Below are positions 54,842 through 64,000 of a DNA stretch of 64,000 nt, piece by piece. The notes under the pieces are model-generated. The model did not search any database, was not told the DNA's origin, and saw only the letters and a program-made list of their open reading frames with translations. The stretch is from Pseudomonas knackmussii B13. GTDB taxonomy: Bacteria > Pseudomonadota > Gammaproteobacteria > Pseudomonadales > Pseudomonadaceae. Location of the stretch: contig NZ_HG322950.1 of assembly GCF_000689415.1 (NCBI RefSeq), forward strand, positions 3,541,501 through 3,605,500. The letters run 5' to 3'. Both the position numbers and the translations under genes were made by a program. Position 1 is the stretch's first letter. Every line of letters starts with the position of its first letter.

Positions 54842-56023
54842 TCAGGCCTCCAGCGCGCTGGCCGGGCCGAAGAACTCGTAGTGGCTCTGCGCCTCGGGCA
54901 CGCCCAGCTCGCGCAGGTGGCGTTTCACCTGGGCCATAAAGGGTTTGGGACCGAGGAAGTAGGCGTCCAGGTCGCGCTCGGCCGGCAGCCACTCGCCCAG
55001 CAGTTGCTGGCTGAGGAAGCCCTCGGCATGCGCCTGGTCGGTTTCACGCGGTTCGCTGTAGCAGAAGAAGTGCAGTAGCTGCGGGTGCTTGCTCGCCTGG
55101 CGCTCGATGAACTCGCGGAAGGCGTGCACGCCGCCGTGGCGGGCACAGTGGATGAAGTGCACCACGCGGCCGGCATCCAGCGCGCGCTGCAGCATGGCCA
55201 GCGCCGGGGTGATGCCGACACCGGCGGTGATCAGGGCAACCGGCTTGTCGCTGTCGCGCAGGACGAATTCGCCGGCCGGCGGGAACAGGTCCAGCTCGTC
55301 GCCTTCGTGAAGTTCGTCATGCAGGTAGTTGGAGACCTTGCCTTCGGGCTCGCGCTTGACGCTGATGCGGTACTCGCGGCCGTTGGCCGGAGCCGACAGC
55401 GAATAGGTGCGGCGCACTTCCTCGCCGTCCAGCACCAGACGCAGACCGATGTACTGGCCGGGCTGGAAGTCGAGCAGCGCACCGCCATCGACCGGCTGCA
55501 GGTAGAAGGAAGTGATTTCCTCGCTCTCGGCCACCTTGCCGGTGACACGGAAACGGCGGGCGCCGCGCCAGCCGCCCTTATCGGCCTCGTTCTTGGCGTA
55601 GGCGGATTCCTCGGCGCCGATCAGGATGTCGGCCAGTTGCTGGTAGGCCGCGGCCCAGGCGGCAATCACCGCGTCGGTGGCGATTTCCGCGCCGAGCACT
55701 TCACGGATGGCGCGCAGCAGGCAGGCACCAACGATCGGATAGTGTTCCGGCAGGATCTGCAGGGCGACATGCTTGTTGACGATCTGCGCCACCAGCGGGC
55801 CGAGTTGCTCCAGCTCGTCGATGTGACGGGCATACATCAACACGCCGTTGGCCAGGGCGCGCGGCTGGTCGCCGGAGGCCTGGTGGGCCTGGTTGAACAG
55901 CGGACGCACTTCGGGATATTCGCTCAGCATCATCTTGTAGAAGTGCTGGGTCAGGGCTTCACCGCCGGTTTCCAGCAGCGGGACGGTGGCCTTGATCAGG
56001 GTGCGGTGTTCTTGGGACAGCAT
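54842..56023 (-). CDS. fhp: Flavohemoprotein (nitric oxide dioxygenase)
   Basis: Converts NO and O2 to nitrate using NAD(P)H. The protein is 393 residues from the ATG at 56023. The globin domain (1-140) has the proximal His near residue 85 in VNKHVALQILPEHY. The FAD domain has the RxYSLS motif (RTYSLSAPANGREYRIS), and the NAD domain has ITAGVGITPALAML and the C-terminal YEFFGP. First gene of fhp-ppyR-nnrS; regulated by the divergent fhpR. Confidence 0.96.
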   Translation of the reverse strand: MLSQEHRTLIKATVPLLETGGEALTQHFYKMMLSEYPEVRPLFNQAHQASGDQPRALANGVLMYARHIDELEQLGPLVAQIVNKHVALQILPEHYPIVGACLLRAIREVLGAEIATDAVIAAWAAAYQQLADILIGAEESAYAKNEADKGGWRGARRFRVTGKVAESEEITSFYLQPVDGGALLDFQPGQYIGLRLVLDGEEVRRTYSLSAPANGREYRISVKREPEGKVSNYLHDELHEGDELDLFPPAGEFVLRDSDKPVALITAGVGITPALAMLQRALDAGRVVHFIHCARHGGVHAFREFIERQASKHPQLLHFFCYSEPRETDQAHAEGFLSQQLLGEWLPAERDLDAYFLGPKPFMAQVKRHLRELGVPEAQSHYEFFGPASALEA

Positions 56024-56069
56024 GCGTATCTCCTTGGAGCGCAAGACGGGTTGGGGTCTGCCTGTGCTG

Positions 56070-56086
56070 TTTCAGGAACCGTGCCA
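56070..56086 (-). promoter_or_regulatory. Candidate sigma-54 promoter of fhp
   Basis: On the minus strand TGGCAC (-24 element) is followed after five bases by CTGAA, one base off the canonical -12 GC. It lies about 47 bases upstream of the fhp ATG and 43 bases from the nearest FhpR site. Plausible because FhpR is a sigma-54 activator; the -12 mismatch weakens it. Confidence 0.4.
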
Positions 56087-56127
56087 TCCGTGCGAGCCAG
56101 TATTTACGGGACTTCCAGACGAGAAGA

Positions 56128-56178
56128 GGTCATAATGACCCGCGCCATTTCGAGTCAATTCGACTGCACGAGGTCAAA

Positions 56179-56184
<6 letters not shown>
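56128..56184. promoter_or_regulatory. Three FhpR/NorR-type operators (GT-N7-AC)
   Basis: GTCATAATGAC at 56129-56139, GTCAATTCGAC at 56154-56164 and GTCAAAATGAC at 56173-56183 each fit the NorR enhancer consensus. The outer two are embedded in GGTCAtAATGACC-like palindromes. Three sites are the known number upstream of NorR-controlled norV. The last one covers the fhpR start codon, so FhpR should also repress itself. Confidence 0.75.
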
Positions 56185-57735
<1,551 letters not shown>

Positions 57736-57814
57736 ACCGGGCATCGGCTATCTTTTCCGGCAGGCCGCAGCATTCACCCACCGGCGTGCGGCAACCAGCC
57801 CGAGGAGAAGGTCC

Positions 57815-58303
57815 ATGCGTCAGCTTGTCGTGTTCCTCGCCGTACTCGCCCTGACGGGCTGCATCTCGCCCAATCGCGGCCGCCCGATCGACTACGGCGA
57901 GTTCCCCGCGGCCGAGTACCAGGCGCTCGCCACCTACGGCACCGCGCACGTCAGCGGCCGCGCCTTCGCCAAGAACCGCGCCGGCAACATCAAGCCGGCG
58001 GCCGGCCAGGAAGTCTCGCTGATCCCGGCGACCGACTACATGAAGCCCCTCCTCCAGGCCTACACCGAACAGCGCCCGATCACCGCGCCCGACCCGCGGG
58101 CTCGTGCCTATACGCGCCAGGTCCGCGCCGACAGCAATGGCAACTTCAACTTCGTCCAAGTGCCGGCCGGCCGCTACTACCTGACCTGCCAGGTGAACTG
58201 GGAAGTCTCAGGCACCAGCGGCCCGTCCACCGTGGGCGTGTTCGTGCTGTCGACGCTGACGGTCCGCGAGGGCGAGAAGGTCGAGGTGCAGCTGACCCGC
58301 TGA
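57815..58303 (+). CDS. Putative outer-membrane lipoprotein with Ig/CNA-like fold
   Basis: A 162-residue protein with a lipoprotein signal (hydrophobic core then LTGC, lipidated Cys16; Ile at +2 suits the outer membrane). The C-terminal half has a carboxypeptidase-regulatory-like beta-sandwich pattern (DSNGNFNFVQVPAGRYYLTC). Function unknown. It lies between fhpR and queD; a TATAAT box downstream suggests queD has its own promoter. Confidence 0.75.
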   Translation: MRQLVVFLAVLALTGCISPNRGRPIDYGEFPAAEYQALATYGTAHVSGRAFAKNRAGNIKPAAGQEVSLIPATDYMKPLLQAYTEQRPITAPDPRARAYTRQVRADSNGNFNFVQVPAGRYYLTCQVNWEVSGTSGPSTVGVFVLSTLTVREGEKVEVQLTR

Positions 58304-58356
58304 GGCCACGGGCGACCTGCCGGCAGACGGGCGCCCTGCCCTGTACACAAAACGGG

Positions 58357-58362
58357 TATAAT
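58357..58362 (+). promoter_or_regulatory. -10 box of queD
   Basis: A perfect TATAAT 55 bases before the queD start. No matching -35 is seen 16-18 bases upstream. Confidence 0.5.
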
Positions 58363-58417
58363 TTGCGCCGCTCTTTCCGCTCCAAGCCTTCGGCTTCTGA
58401 TTCATAGGTCAATCTTC

Positions 58418-58774
58418 GTGGAATTGTTCAAAGAGTTTGTATTCGAGTCCGCCCACCGCCTGCCCCATGTGCCGGAGGGCCACAAGTGCGGCCGCCTGCA
58501 CGGCCATTCGTTCCGCGTGGCCCTGTACATCGAGGGCGATGTCGACCCGTACACCGGTTGGATTCGCGACTTCTCCGAGATCAAGCAGATCTTCAAGCCG
58601 ATCTACGAACAGCTCGACCACAACTACCTGAACGATATCCCCGGCCTGGAAAACCCCACCAGCGAGAACCTGTCGCGCTGGATCTGGCAACAGGTCAAAC
58701 CGCTGCTGCCGGAGCTGTCGCGCGTACGCGTGCACGAGACCTGCACCAGCGGCTGCGAGTATCGCGGCGACTGA
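58418..58774 (+). CDS. queD: 6-carboxy-5,6,7,8-tetrahydropterin synthase
   Basis: Second step of queuosine/preQ0 synthesis from GTP. The protein is 118 residues, started by GTG. Zinc ligands are His13 in ESAHRL and the HGH pair in GRLHGHSF, and the catalytic Cys is in HKCGRLHGH. DHNYLNDI and the C-terminal VHETCTSGCEYRG are typical. Ends at a strong terminator. Confidence 0.95.
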   Translation: MELFKEFVFESAHRLPHVPEGHKCGRLHGHSFRVALYIEGDVDPYTGWIRDFSEIKQIFKPIYEQLDHNYLNDIPGLENPTSENLSRWIWQQVKPLLPELSRVRVHETCTSGCEYRGD

Positions 58775-58795
58775 TAGCGTCGAGCCGGGCAAACG

Positions 58796-58832
58796 AAAAC
58801 GCCGTTTCTCCTTCGGGGAAACGGCGTTTTTC
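58796..58832 (+). terminator. Terminator of queD
   Basis: AAAACGCCGTTTC pairs with GAAACGGCGTTTT around TCCTTCGGG, ending in a T-run. Confidence 0.93.
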
Positions 58833-58854
58833 ATTCAGGCCAGAGATAAAGACA

Positions 58855-58951
58855 TGTAGGAGCGGCCCATGGCCGCGAATCGCGCGCATGGCGCGCTCCT
58901 ACAGGGAGCATCGGTGTGGGGGATTTTCGCGGATAAGATCCGCTCCTACAG
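58855..58951. repeat. REP cluster
   Basis: TGTAGGAGCGGCCCATGGCCGCGAATCG... with its partner ending GCGCGCTCCTACA (58855-58903), then a third half-element ending GATCCGCTCCTACA (58922-58950). These are variant Pseudomonas REPs, in the gap where synteny with the PA2604-2666 block ends. Confidence 0.8.
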
Positions 58952-58973
58952 GGCAACCTCTCCAACGCCAAAC

Positions 58974-59001
58974 AAAGAGCCCCGCCTAAGCGGGGCTCTT
59001 T
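58974..59001. terminator. Terminator of the gntR-type gene
   Basis: Perfect 12-base arms AAAGAGCCCCGC / GCGGGGCTCTTT around CTAA. A run of A on the plus strand side gives a T-run for the minus-strand gene. Confidence 0.9.
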
Positions 59002-59015
59002 CATGGGCGAGAAGC

Positions 59016-59780
59016 TTAACGCGAGCCCGCCGCGCGGCCGCCCTTCTTCTTGCCCGAAAGCAGGTGCGAGAACACCGCGTGCAGGTCGCCGGAAGCGCTG
59101 TCGCCTTCCAGGTTCAGCTTGTCATCGATGTGCGCCATGTGGTGCATCATCAGGGTCACGGCCTTTTCCTTCTCGCCCTTCTCGATGGCATCGAGGATTT
59201 CGTTGTGCTCGTCGAACGAGCAGTGCGAACGGCCGCCCGCCTCGTACTGGGCGATGATCAGCGAGGTCTGCGACACCAGGCTGCGCTGGAAGCTCACCAG
59301 CGGGGCGTTCTTCGCCATCTCGGCGAGCTTGAGGTGGAACTCGCCGGACAGGCGGATACCGGCGCCGCGGTCACCGCGGGCGAAGCTGGCCTGTTCCTGC
59401 GCCACCATCTCGCGCAGCTCGGCCAGCGGCTCGGCGCTGGCGTTGTCCACGGCCAGTTCGGTGATGGCGCGCTCGACGGTACGGCGGGCAAAGAGGATCT
59501 GCCGCGCCTCGTCGATGCTCGGGCTGGCCACCACCGCGCCGCGGTTGGGACGCAGCAGCACCACTTGCTCATGAGCCAGGCGTGACAGCGCGCGTCGAAT
59601 GATGGTGCGGCTGACACCGAAGATTTCCCCCAGGGCCTCTTCGCTCAGCTTGGTGCCGGGCGCCAGGCGCTGTTCGAGGATGGCGTCGAAGATGTGCGCG
59701 TAGACGATCTCGTCCTGCGTGCCGGTGCGGCTCTTGCCATTGCGCGGCTGCTTCTTGATCTGTTGCAACGGGTCGGTCAT
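59016..59780 (-). CDS. GntR/FadR-family (FCD) transcriptional regulator
   Basis: A 254-residue repressor. The winged HTH (about 22-90) includes IVYAHIFDAILEQRLAPGTK and the recognition region EIFGVSRTIIRRALSRLAHE. The FCD ligand domain (100-230) has metal-binding His and Asp candidates (FHLKLAEMA, MMHHMAHID). The C-terminus is basic. It corresponds in context to PA1520 beside the urate genes; it likely binds the TTGTATACAA sites at 60026, 62874 and 63078 and responds to a purine catabolite. Confidence 0.88.
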   Translation of the reverse strand: MTDPLQQIKKQPRNGKSRTGTQDEIVYAHIFDAILEQRLAPGTKLSEEALGEIFGVSRTIIRRALSRLAHEQVVLLRPNRGAVVASPSIDEARQILFARRTVERAITELAVDNASAEPLAELREMVAQEQASFARGDRGAGIRLSGEFHLKLAEMAKNAPLVSFQRSLVSQTSLIIAQYEAGGRSHCSFDEHNEILDAIEKGEKEKAVTLMMHHMAHIDDKLNLEGDSASGDLHAVFSHLLSGKKKGGRAAGSR

Positions 59781-60169
59781 GGGGTGCGGAACCTTGTGGG
59801 CTGGGCGGCGGCTGGGTGCGATTGTCCGCACCGGGCGCCGGGCACGACGAAATGATGGCCATCAGTGTACACAAAACGCCCAGTACCGCGCATCCGCCCT
59901 CTGCCGCGGAATTCGCCGCATTACGCGTCAGTCCCGACGCATTCCTGGCGGCGATTCGGAGGAAATCGTCTGAGAAATTGTTTGTAAGGGCGCCTCGAAA
60001 ACGTACGAAACATTATTTGATTTTTTTGTATACAACCGCATAATCCACGGCGTGATTTCCTGACCTTTCAGTCAGAAAAACGCAACCCTCACAACCTTCC
60101 GTTGCGCAAGGGACAGGTGAACCAGCCGACGGCAAGGACCTACAACAAAAGCGTTGAGGAGTACCCGCT
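59781..60169. promoter_or_regulatory. Divergent promoter region, regulator and purine permease
   Basis: A 389-base gap. The permease promoter candidate is TTGATT (60017-60022), 16 bases, CATAAT (60039-60044), with the palindrome TTGTATACAA (60026-60035) in its spacer, a classical repressor position. A weaker GTGTACAC palindrome at 59865-59872 lies before the regulator gene. A SD sequence GAGGAG precedes the permease start. Confidence 0.65.
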
Positions 60170-61516
60170 GTGGAAAGCACCAAACAAGAACAACAAGCCT
60201 ATTCATCTAGCCCACCCGCCAGCGGCCTGCTCGAACGCCTGTTCAAGCTCAGCCTGCACGGCACCACGGTGAAGACAGAACTGGCCGCAGGCCTGACGAC
60301 CTTCATCACCATGGCCTACATCATATTTGTCAACCCGAACATCATGGCCGATGCCGGCGTGAACCACGGCGCCGCCTTCGTCGCCACCTGCCTGGCCGCC
60401 GCGCTGGGCTGCTTCCTCATGGGCCTGTACGCCAACTGGCCGGTGGGGCTGGCGCCGGGCATGGGCCTCAACGCCTTCTTCACCTACACCGTGGTCAAGA
60501 CCATGAACTACAGCTGGGAGATCGCGCTGGGCGCGGTGTTCATCTCCGGCGTGCTGTTCATGATCCTGACCTTCTCGCGCATCCGCGAATGGCTGCTCAA
60601 CAGCATCCCGCCGAGCCTGCGCTTCGCCATGGGCGCCGGTGTCGGCCTGTTCCTCGGCCTGATCGGCCTGAAGACCGCCGGCATCGTGGTAGCCAACCCG
60701 GCGACCCTGGTACATGTCGGCGACCTGACCAAGCCCGGCCCGCTGCTGGCGGCGATCTGCTTCCTGATGATCGCCGTGCTCGAGTACCGCCGCGTGTTCG
60801 GCGGCATCCTCATCAGCATCCTCACCGTCACCGTGGCCGGCATCGGCCTGGGCCTGGTGAAGTTCGGCGGCGTGTTCTCGATGCCGCCGAGCCTGGCGCC
60901 GACCTTCCTGGCCATGGACATTTCCGGCGCCTTCAACGTGACCATGGTCAGCGTGATCCTGGCCTTCCTCTTCGTGCACATGTTCGACACTGCCGGCACC
61001 CTGATGGGCGTGGCGCAGCGCGCACACCTGGTGCGTGACGACGGCCGCATCGAGAACCTGTCCAAGGCGATGAAGGCCGACAGCGCCTCCAGCGTGGTCG
61101 GCGCGGTGCTCGGCGTACCGCCGGTGACCAGCTACGTGGAAAGCGCCGCGGGCGTCGCCGCCGGCGGCCGTACCGGCCTGACCGCGGTGACCGTCGGCGC
61201 ACTGTTCATCGCCGCCATGTTCTTCGCCCCGCTGGCCGGCATGATCCCCGCCTACGCCACCGCCGGCGCGCTGATCTACGTGGCCATGCTGATGATGGGC
61301 GGCCTCGCCCACATCGACTGGAAGGAACACACCGAGACCATCCCGGCCATCGTCACCGTGATCATGATGCCGCTGACCTTCTCGGTCGCCGACGGCATCG
61401 CCCTGGGCTTCGTGACCTACGTGGTGATGAAGGTCTTCACCGGCCGCCAGAAGGATGTAACGCCAAGCCTGTATGCACTCTGCCTGATATTTGTAGCCAA
61501 GTTCATCTTCCTGTAG
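60170..61516 (+). CDS. AzgA-type NCS2 purine permease
   Basis: Inner-membrane proton symporter of hypoxanthine/guanine/adenine type (COG2252), 448 residues, GTG start preceded by GAGGAG. About 13-14 helices. Diagnostic segments are TELAAGLTTFITMAYIIFVN, GMGLNAFFTYTVV and VTSYVESAAGVAAGGRTGLT. The urate-gene context suggests a purine or urate-pathway substrate. A hairpin follows. Confidence 0.92.
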   Translation: MESTKQEQQAYSSSPPASGLLERLFKLSLHGTTVKTELAAGLTTFITMAYIIFVNPNIMADAGVNHGAAFVATCLAAALGCFLMGLYANWPVGLAPGMGLNAFFTYTVVKTMNYSWEIALGAVFISGVLFMILTFSRIREWLLNSIPPSLRFAMGAGVGLFLGLIGLKTAGIVVANPATLVHVGDLTKPGPLLAAICFLMIAVLEYRRVFGGILISILTVTVAGIGLGLVKFGGVFSMPPSLAPTFLAMDISGAFNVTMVSVILAFLFVHMFDTAGTLMGVAQRAHLVRDDGRIENLSKAMKADSASSVVGAVLGVPPVTSYVESAAGVAAGGRTGLTAVTVGALFIAAMFFAPLAGMIPAYATAGALIYVAMLMMGGLAHIDWKEHTETIPAIVTVIMMPLTFSVADGIALGFVTYVVMKVFTGRQKDVTPSLYALCLIFVAKFIFL

Positions 61517-61536
61517 TCTGGCCGCAGCCCTTCCCC

Positions 61537-61564
61537 GGCCCCGGCGCTTGCGTCGGGGCCTTTG
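61537..61564 (+). terminator. Terminator of the permease gene
   Basis: GGCCCCG...CGGGGCC stem with loop GCGCTTGCGT, followed by TTT, before the LysE-type gene. Confidence 0.65.
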
Positions 61565-61583
61565 CATTTGCGAGAGCACCGCG

Positions 61584-62210
61584 ATGAACCTGGAAACCTG
61601 GCTGCTCTTCAGCAGCGCCGCCCTGATCGTCATCCTGATTCCCGGCCCGCTGTCGCTGCTGATGATCAGCAACACCCTCAACTACGGCCTGCGCCGTTCG
61701 CTGCCGGCCTTCCTCGGCGGGGTCAGCGCCTCGATCTGCCTGCTTAGTGCCTCCGCGCTCGGCCTCGGCGCCCTGCTGCTGGCGTCCGAAAAGCTGTTCA
61801 GCGTGCTAAAGACCCTCGGCGCGCTCTACCTCTTCTACCTCGCCTGGCAGAGCTGGAAAGCCTCGCGGGTCGCGGCGCGGCCCGGCACCGTCGAGGAGCA
61901 GCCGGTCAACCCGGGCTTCCGCAGCCTGTTCTGGAAAGCCTTCGGCCTGGGTGCGAGCAATCCCAAGGACATCCTGTTCTTCGCCGCTTTCCTGCCGCAG
62001 TTCCTCAAGGCCGACCATCCGCTGTGGCAGCAGTTGCTGGTGATGATCCTCACCTGGGCCGTCCTCGACTTCGCCTGCAAGCTGTTCTACGGCCTCACTG
62101 CCCAGGGCGCGGCGCGCTTCCTGCGCTCGGGCAAGGGCCAGGCCTGGTTCAACCGTGGCAGCGCTGCGCTCTTCGCTACGGCAGGCGGGGCTTCGCTGCT
62201 CAGTCGCTGA
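61584..62210 (+). CDS. LysE/RhtB family exporter
   Basis: A 208-residue inner-membrane exporter with about six helices, ATG at 61584. The family signature region IVILIPGPLSLLMISNTLNY is near the N-terminus and KAFGLGASNPKDILFFAAFL is in the middle. Such proteins export amino acids and related metabolites. From memory it is not part of the PAO1 urate cluster, so it looks like a local insertion, flanked downstream by a REP pair. Confidence 0.88.
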   Translation: MNLETWLLFSSAALIVILIPGPLSLLMISNTLNYGLRRSLPAFLGGVSASICLLSASALGLGALLLASEKLFSVLKTLGALYLFYLAWQSWKASRVAARPGTVEEQPVNPGFRSLFWKAFGLGASNPKDILFFAAFLPQFLKADHPLWQQLLVMILTWAVLDFACKLFYGLTAQGAARFLRSGKGQAWFNRGSAALFATAGGASLLSR

Positions 62211-62224
62211 TCCCGTCACACCCC

Positions 62225-62290
62225 GTTCGCGAGCAAGCTCGCTCCTACGCAAAAGCGGCTCCGCCTGTAGGAGCGAGCTTGCTTGCGAAT
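62225..62290. repeat. REP pair (inverted)
   Basis: GTTCGCGAGCAAGCTCGCTCCTAC and a near-perfect inverted copy (GTAGGAGCGAGCTTGCTTGCGAAT) separated by 18 bases; the left half is identical to the REP at 53283. Confidence 0.9.
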
Positions 62291-62307
62291 GCTTATTCAT
62301 CGCGCAT

Positions 62308-62336
62308 AAAAAAAAAGCCCGCCATCGAGGCGGGCT
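62308..62336 (-). terminator. Terminator of uraH
   Basis: AGCCCGCC-ATCGA-GGCGGGCT with nine A on the plus strand, giving a U-run for the minus-strand transcript. Confidence 0.9.
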
Positions 62337-62384
62337 GTTAAAGACTCCACGAAGAGTCCGAGGGAAGCCGGGTATCGCGGCGGG

Positions 62385-62738
62385 CTAGCTGCCGCGATAG
62401 GTCGAATAGCTGTATGGCGAAATCAGCAGCGGCACGTGGTAGTGGTCGCTTTCCGAGGCGATGCCGAAGCGCAGCACCACCTGGTCGAGGAAGGCCGGCT
62501 GCGGCAGCTGCACACCGCGAGCGCGGTAGTAGTCGCCAGCATTGAACTGCAGCTGGTAGACCCCGGCGCGGAAGTCCTCGCCCTGCAGCAGCGGCTCGTC
62601 GCAGCGGCCGTCGTCGTTGGTCGTCCGGGTGGCGATCAGCTCCAGCTGCTGGCCTTCCACGCGGTACAGCTCGACCTTGATGCCATGGCCAGGGCAGCCG
62701 TGGGCGGAATCCAGTACATGCGTCGTCAAACGTCCCAT
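62385..62738 (-). CDS. uraH: 5-hydroxyisourate hydrolase
   Basis: Second step of urate breakdown, opening 5-hydroxyisourate to OHCU. The protein is 117 residues, a transthyretin-like fold. LTTHVLDSAHGCPG at the N-terminus holds the active-site His; the C-terminus YSYSTYRGS has the YRGS signature that separates these enzymes from transthyretin. The frame is open further upstream but the start at 62738 gives the family length. Confidence 0.94.
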   Translation of the reverse strand: MGRLTTHVLDSAHGCPGHGIKVELYRVEGQQLELIATRTTNDDGRCDEPLLQGEDFRAGVYQLQFNAGDYYRARGVQLPQPAFLDQVVLRFGIASESDHYHVPLLISPYSYSTYRGS

Positions 62739-63157
62739 GGGCTCTCGGCATCGCCGGTGTGACCGACCGATGCCTTCCTCCTCTCGATGTCTAGCGGTTG
62801 CGGAACGCCCCGCACGGCCTGAGGCCGGTGCAGCAGCGGTTGATGGGAAGGACCATACGACATCACCGGAACATTGTATACAAAAATATCGCCACGCACT
62901 CGCACAGCGCCCGCGCATCCAGCGCTGCACCATTTCGCTGCAGCCCAGCCACCATGATGTGCGTAGACGCCGCAACTGACCGAACAGGCAAGTTCCTTGC
63001 TTATCGATGAGAGCAGTGGTCAACGGATGACCGGCGATTCTCGCGAGCAGGATTGTATTTACATACCGCCACACAACTTGTATACAATGTTCCGCACTAG
63101 GGTTGCGCAAAGCCCTCTAGGCCAACCGCACCGCCCCCAACAAGAAGGAACACTGCA
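62739..63157. promoter_or_regulatory. Divergent uraH-puuE region with two GntR-type operators
   Basis: A 419-base gap with no supported gene. TTGTATACAA occurs at 62874-62883 and 63078-63087. The two copies are inverted to each other and share 17 bases (TTGTATACAATGTTCCG), each containing a -10-like TACAAT facing its own gene. The site is identical to the one at the permease promoter. Confidence 0.75.
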
Positions 63158-64000
63158 GTGAGCGCTGACTACCCACGCGACCTGATCGGTTACGCCGACA
63201 ACCCTCCCCATCCGCACTGGCCGGGCGACGCCCGCATCGCGCTGTCCTTCGTCCTCAACTACGAGGAAGGCGGCGAGCGCTGCATCCTGCACGGCGACAA
63301 GGAGTCCGAGGCCTTCCTCTCCGAGATGGTCGCCGCCCAGCCGCTGCAGGGCGCGCGCAACATGAGCATGGAATCCCTCTATGAATACGGCAGCCGCGCC
63401 GGCGTGTGGCGCCTGCTCAAGCTGTTCAAGAAGTACGACCTGCCGCTGACCGTCTTCGCCGTCGCCATGGCCGCCCAGCGCCATCCGGACGTGATCAAGG
63501 CGATGGTCGCCGCCGGCCACGAGATCTGCAGCCACGGCTATCGCTGGATCGACTACCAGTACATGGCCGAGGAACAGGAGCGCGAGCACCTGCTCGAAGC
63601 CATCCGCATCCTCACCGAGCTGACCGGCGAGCGCCCGCAGGGCTGGTACACCGGCCGCACCGGTCCGAACACCCGGCGCCTGGTGCGCGAGGAAGGCGGC
63701 TTCCTCTACGACTCCGACACCTACGACGACGACCTGCCCTACTGGGACCCGGCGAGCACCGCCGAGAAGCCGCACCTGGTGATCCCCTACACCCTGGACA
63801 CCAATGACATGCGCTTCACCCAGGTGCAGGGCTTCAACAAGGGCGACGACTTCTTCGAGTACCTCAAGGACGCCTTCGACGTGCTCTACGCCGAAGGCGC
63901 CGAGGGCGCACCGAAGATGCTCTCCATCGGCATGCACTGCCGCCTGCTGGGCCGCCCGGCGCGCCTGGCCGCGCTGGAGCGCTTCATCCAGTACGTGAAG
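63158..64000 (+). CDS. puuE: Allantoinase PuuE (polysaccharide-deacetylase family), 3' end outside the window
   Basis: The first 281 codons from a GTG preceded by AGAAGGAA; the gene runs off the right edge. The N-terminal DLIGYADNPPHPHWPGDA and LSFVLNYEEGGE are typical of PuuE, and the NodB-like barrel shows AAGHEICSHGYRWIDYQ and GWYTGRTGPNTRRLV. It is a cofactor-independent allantoinase that acts on allantoin in the urate pathway, together with uraH. Confidence 0.93.
   Translation, partial: MSADYPRDLIGYADNPPHPHWPGDARIALSFVLNYEEGGERCILHGDKESEAFLSEMVAAQPLQGARNMSMESLYEYGSRAGVWRLLKLFKKYDLPLTVFAVAMAAQRHPDVIKAMVAAGHEICSHGYRWIDYQYMAEEQEREHLLEAIRILTELTGERPQGWYTGRTGPNTRRLVREEGGFLYDSDTYDDDLPYWDPASTAEKPHLVIPYTLDTNDMRFTQVQGFNKGDDFFEYLKDAFDVLYAEGAEGAPKMLSIGMHCRLLGRPARLAALERFIQYVK

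Noticed and set aside
58342..58349. TGTACACA near the queD promoter as another GntR operator
   Set aside because: It resembles the palindrome at 59865 but lacks symmetry to TTGTATACAA and sits before an unrelated gene; probably chance.

Overview
The window is about 64 kb of high-GC, densely packed gammaproteobacterial chromosome, almost certainly from a Pseudomonas. The gene order from the tusDCB-tusE genes through cysG, serS, rarA, lolA, ftsK, trxB, aat, bpt, infA, clpA, clpS, cspD, icd, idh, mnmA, hflD, purB, roxA, aceA and nuoA-N to the flavohemoglobin locus follows, from memory, the PA2604-PA2666 block of P. aeruginosa. It is not P. aeruginosa itself. The right end joins directly to a urate-catabolism cluster that lies elsewhere in PAO1 (around PA1517-PA1520), and REP repeats of the 'TAGGAGCGAGCTTGCTCGCGAA' type seen in other pseudomonads are present.

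Layout. 1-3.6 kb: end of a yccA-like gene, the TusDCBE sulfur relay for tRNA 2-thiouridine, a TrpD2/YbiB protein and a glutathionyl-hydroquinone reductase. 3.7-11.3 kb (minus strand): LprI-like protein, siroheme synthase, SerS, RarA, LolA, FtsK. 11.4-17.5 kb: TrxB and an N-degron set (Aat, Bpt, ClpA, ClpS) with InfA and CspD. 17.5-30.5 kb: two unrelated isocitrate dehydrogenases, Nudix-MnmA-HflD-PurB, the ribosomal oxygenase RoxA, a GNAT/DUF7931-like/mini-secretin trio, and isocitrate lyase. 31.6-46.5 kb: the 13-gene complex I operon with fused nuoCD. 46.8-49.4 kb: a chemoreceptor with a consensus sigma-28 promoter, followed by an internally deleted IS1182-type element. 49.6-53.3 kb: a BqsRS/CarRS-like two-component system with a PepSY gene, then a patatin-like phospholipase. 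53.4-57.7 kb: a nitric-oxide response locus (NnrS, PpyR-like protein, flavohemoprotein, and divergent FhpR) with three operator sites. 57.8-58.8 kb: a lipoprotein and QueD. 59.0-64.0 kb: a purine/urate module (GntR regulator, AzgA-type permease, LysE-type exporter, UraH, PuuE) tied together by repeated TTGTATACAA operators.

Most of the window is conserved core genome. I found no CRISPR array, prophage, or convincing unknown multi-gene system. The most informative new observations are regulatory: a sigma-28 promoter that fixes the chemoreceptor start, a Fur-box-like sequence upstream of nuoA, three GT-N7-AC sites at fhp/fhpR, the shared GntR-type operators of the urate module, a BqsR-type box, and an inverted repeat at the aceA promoter. 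Structural oddities are the ClpA C-terminal run-on through its terminator, the two-ended IS1182 deletion derivative, and a secretin-like protein apparently too small to form a pore.
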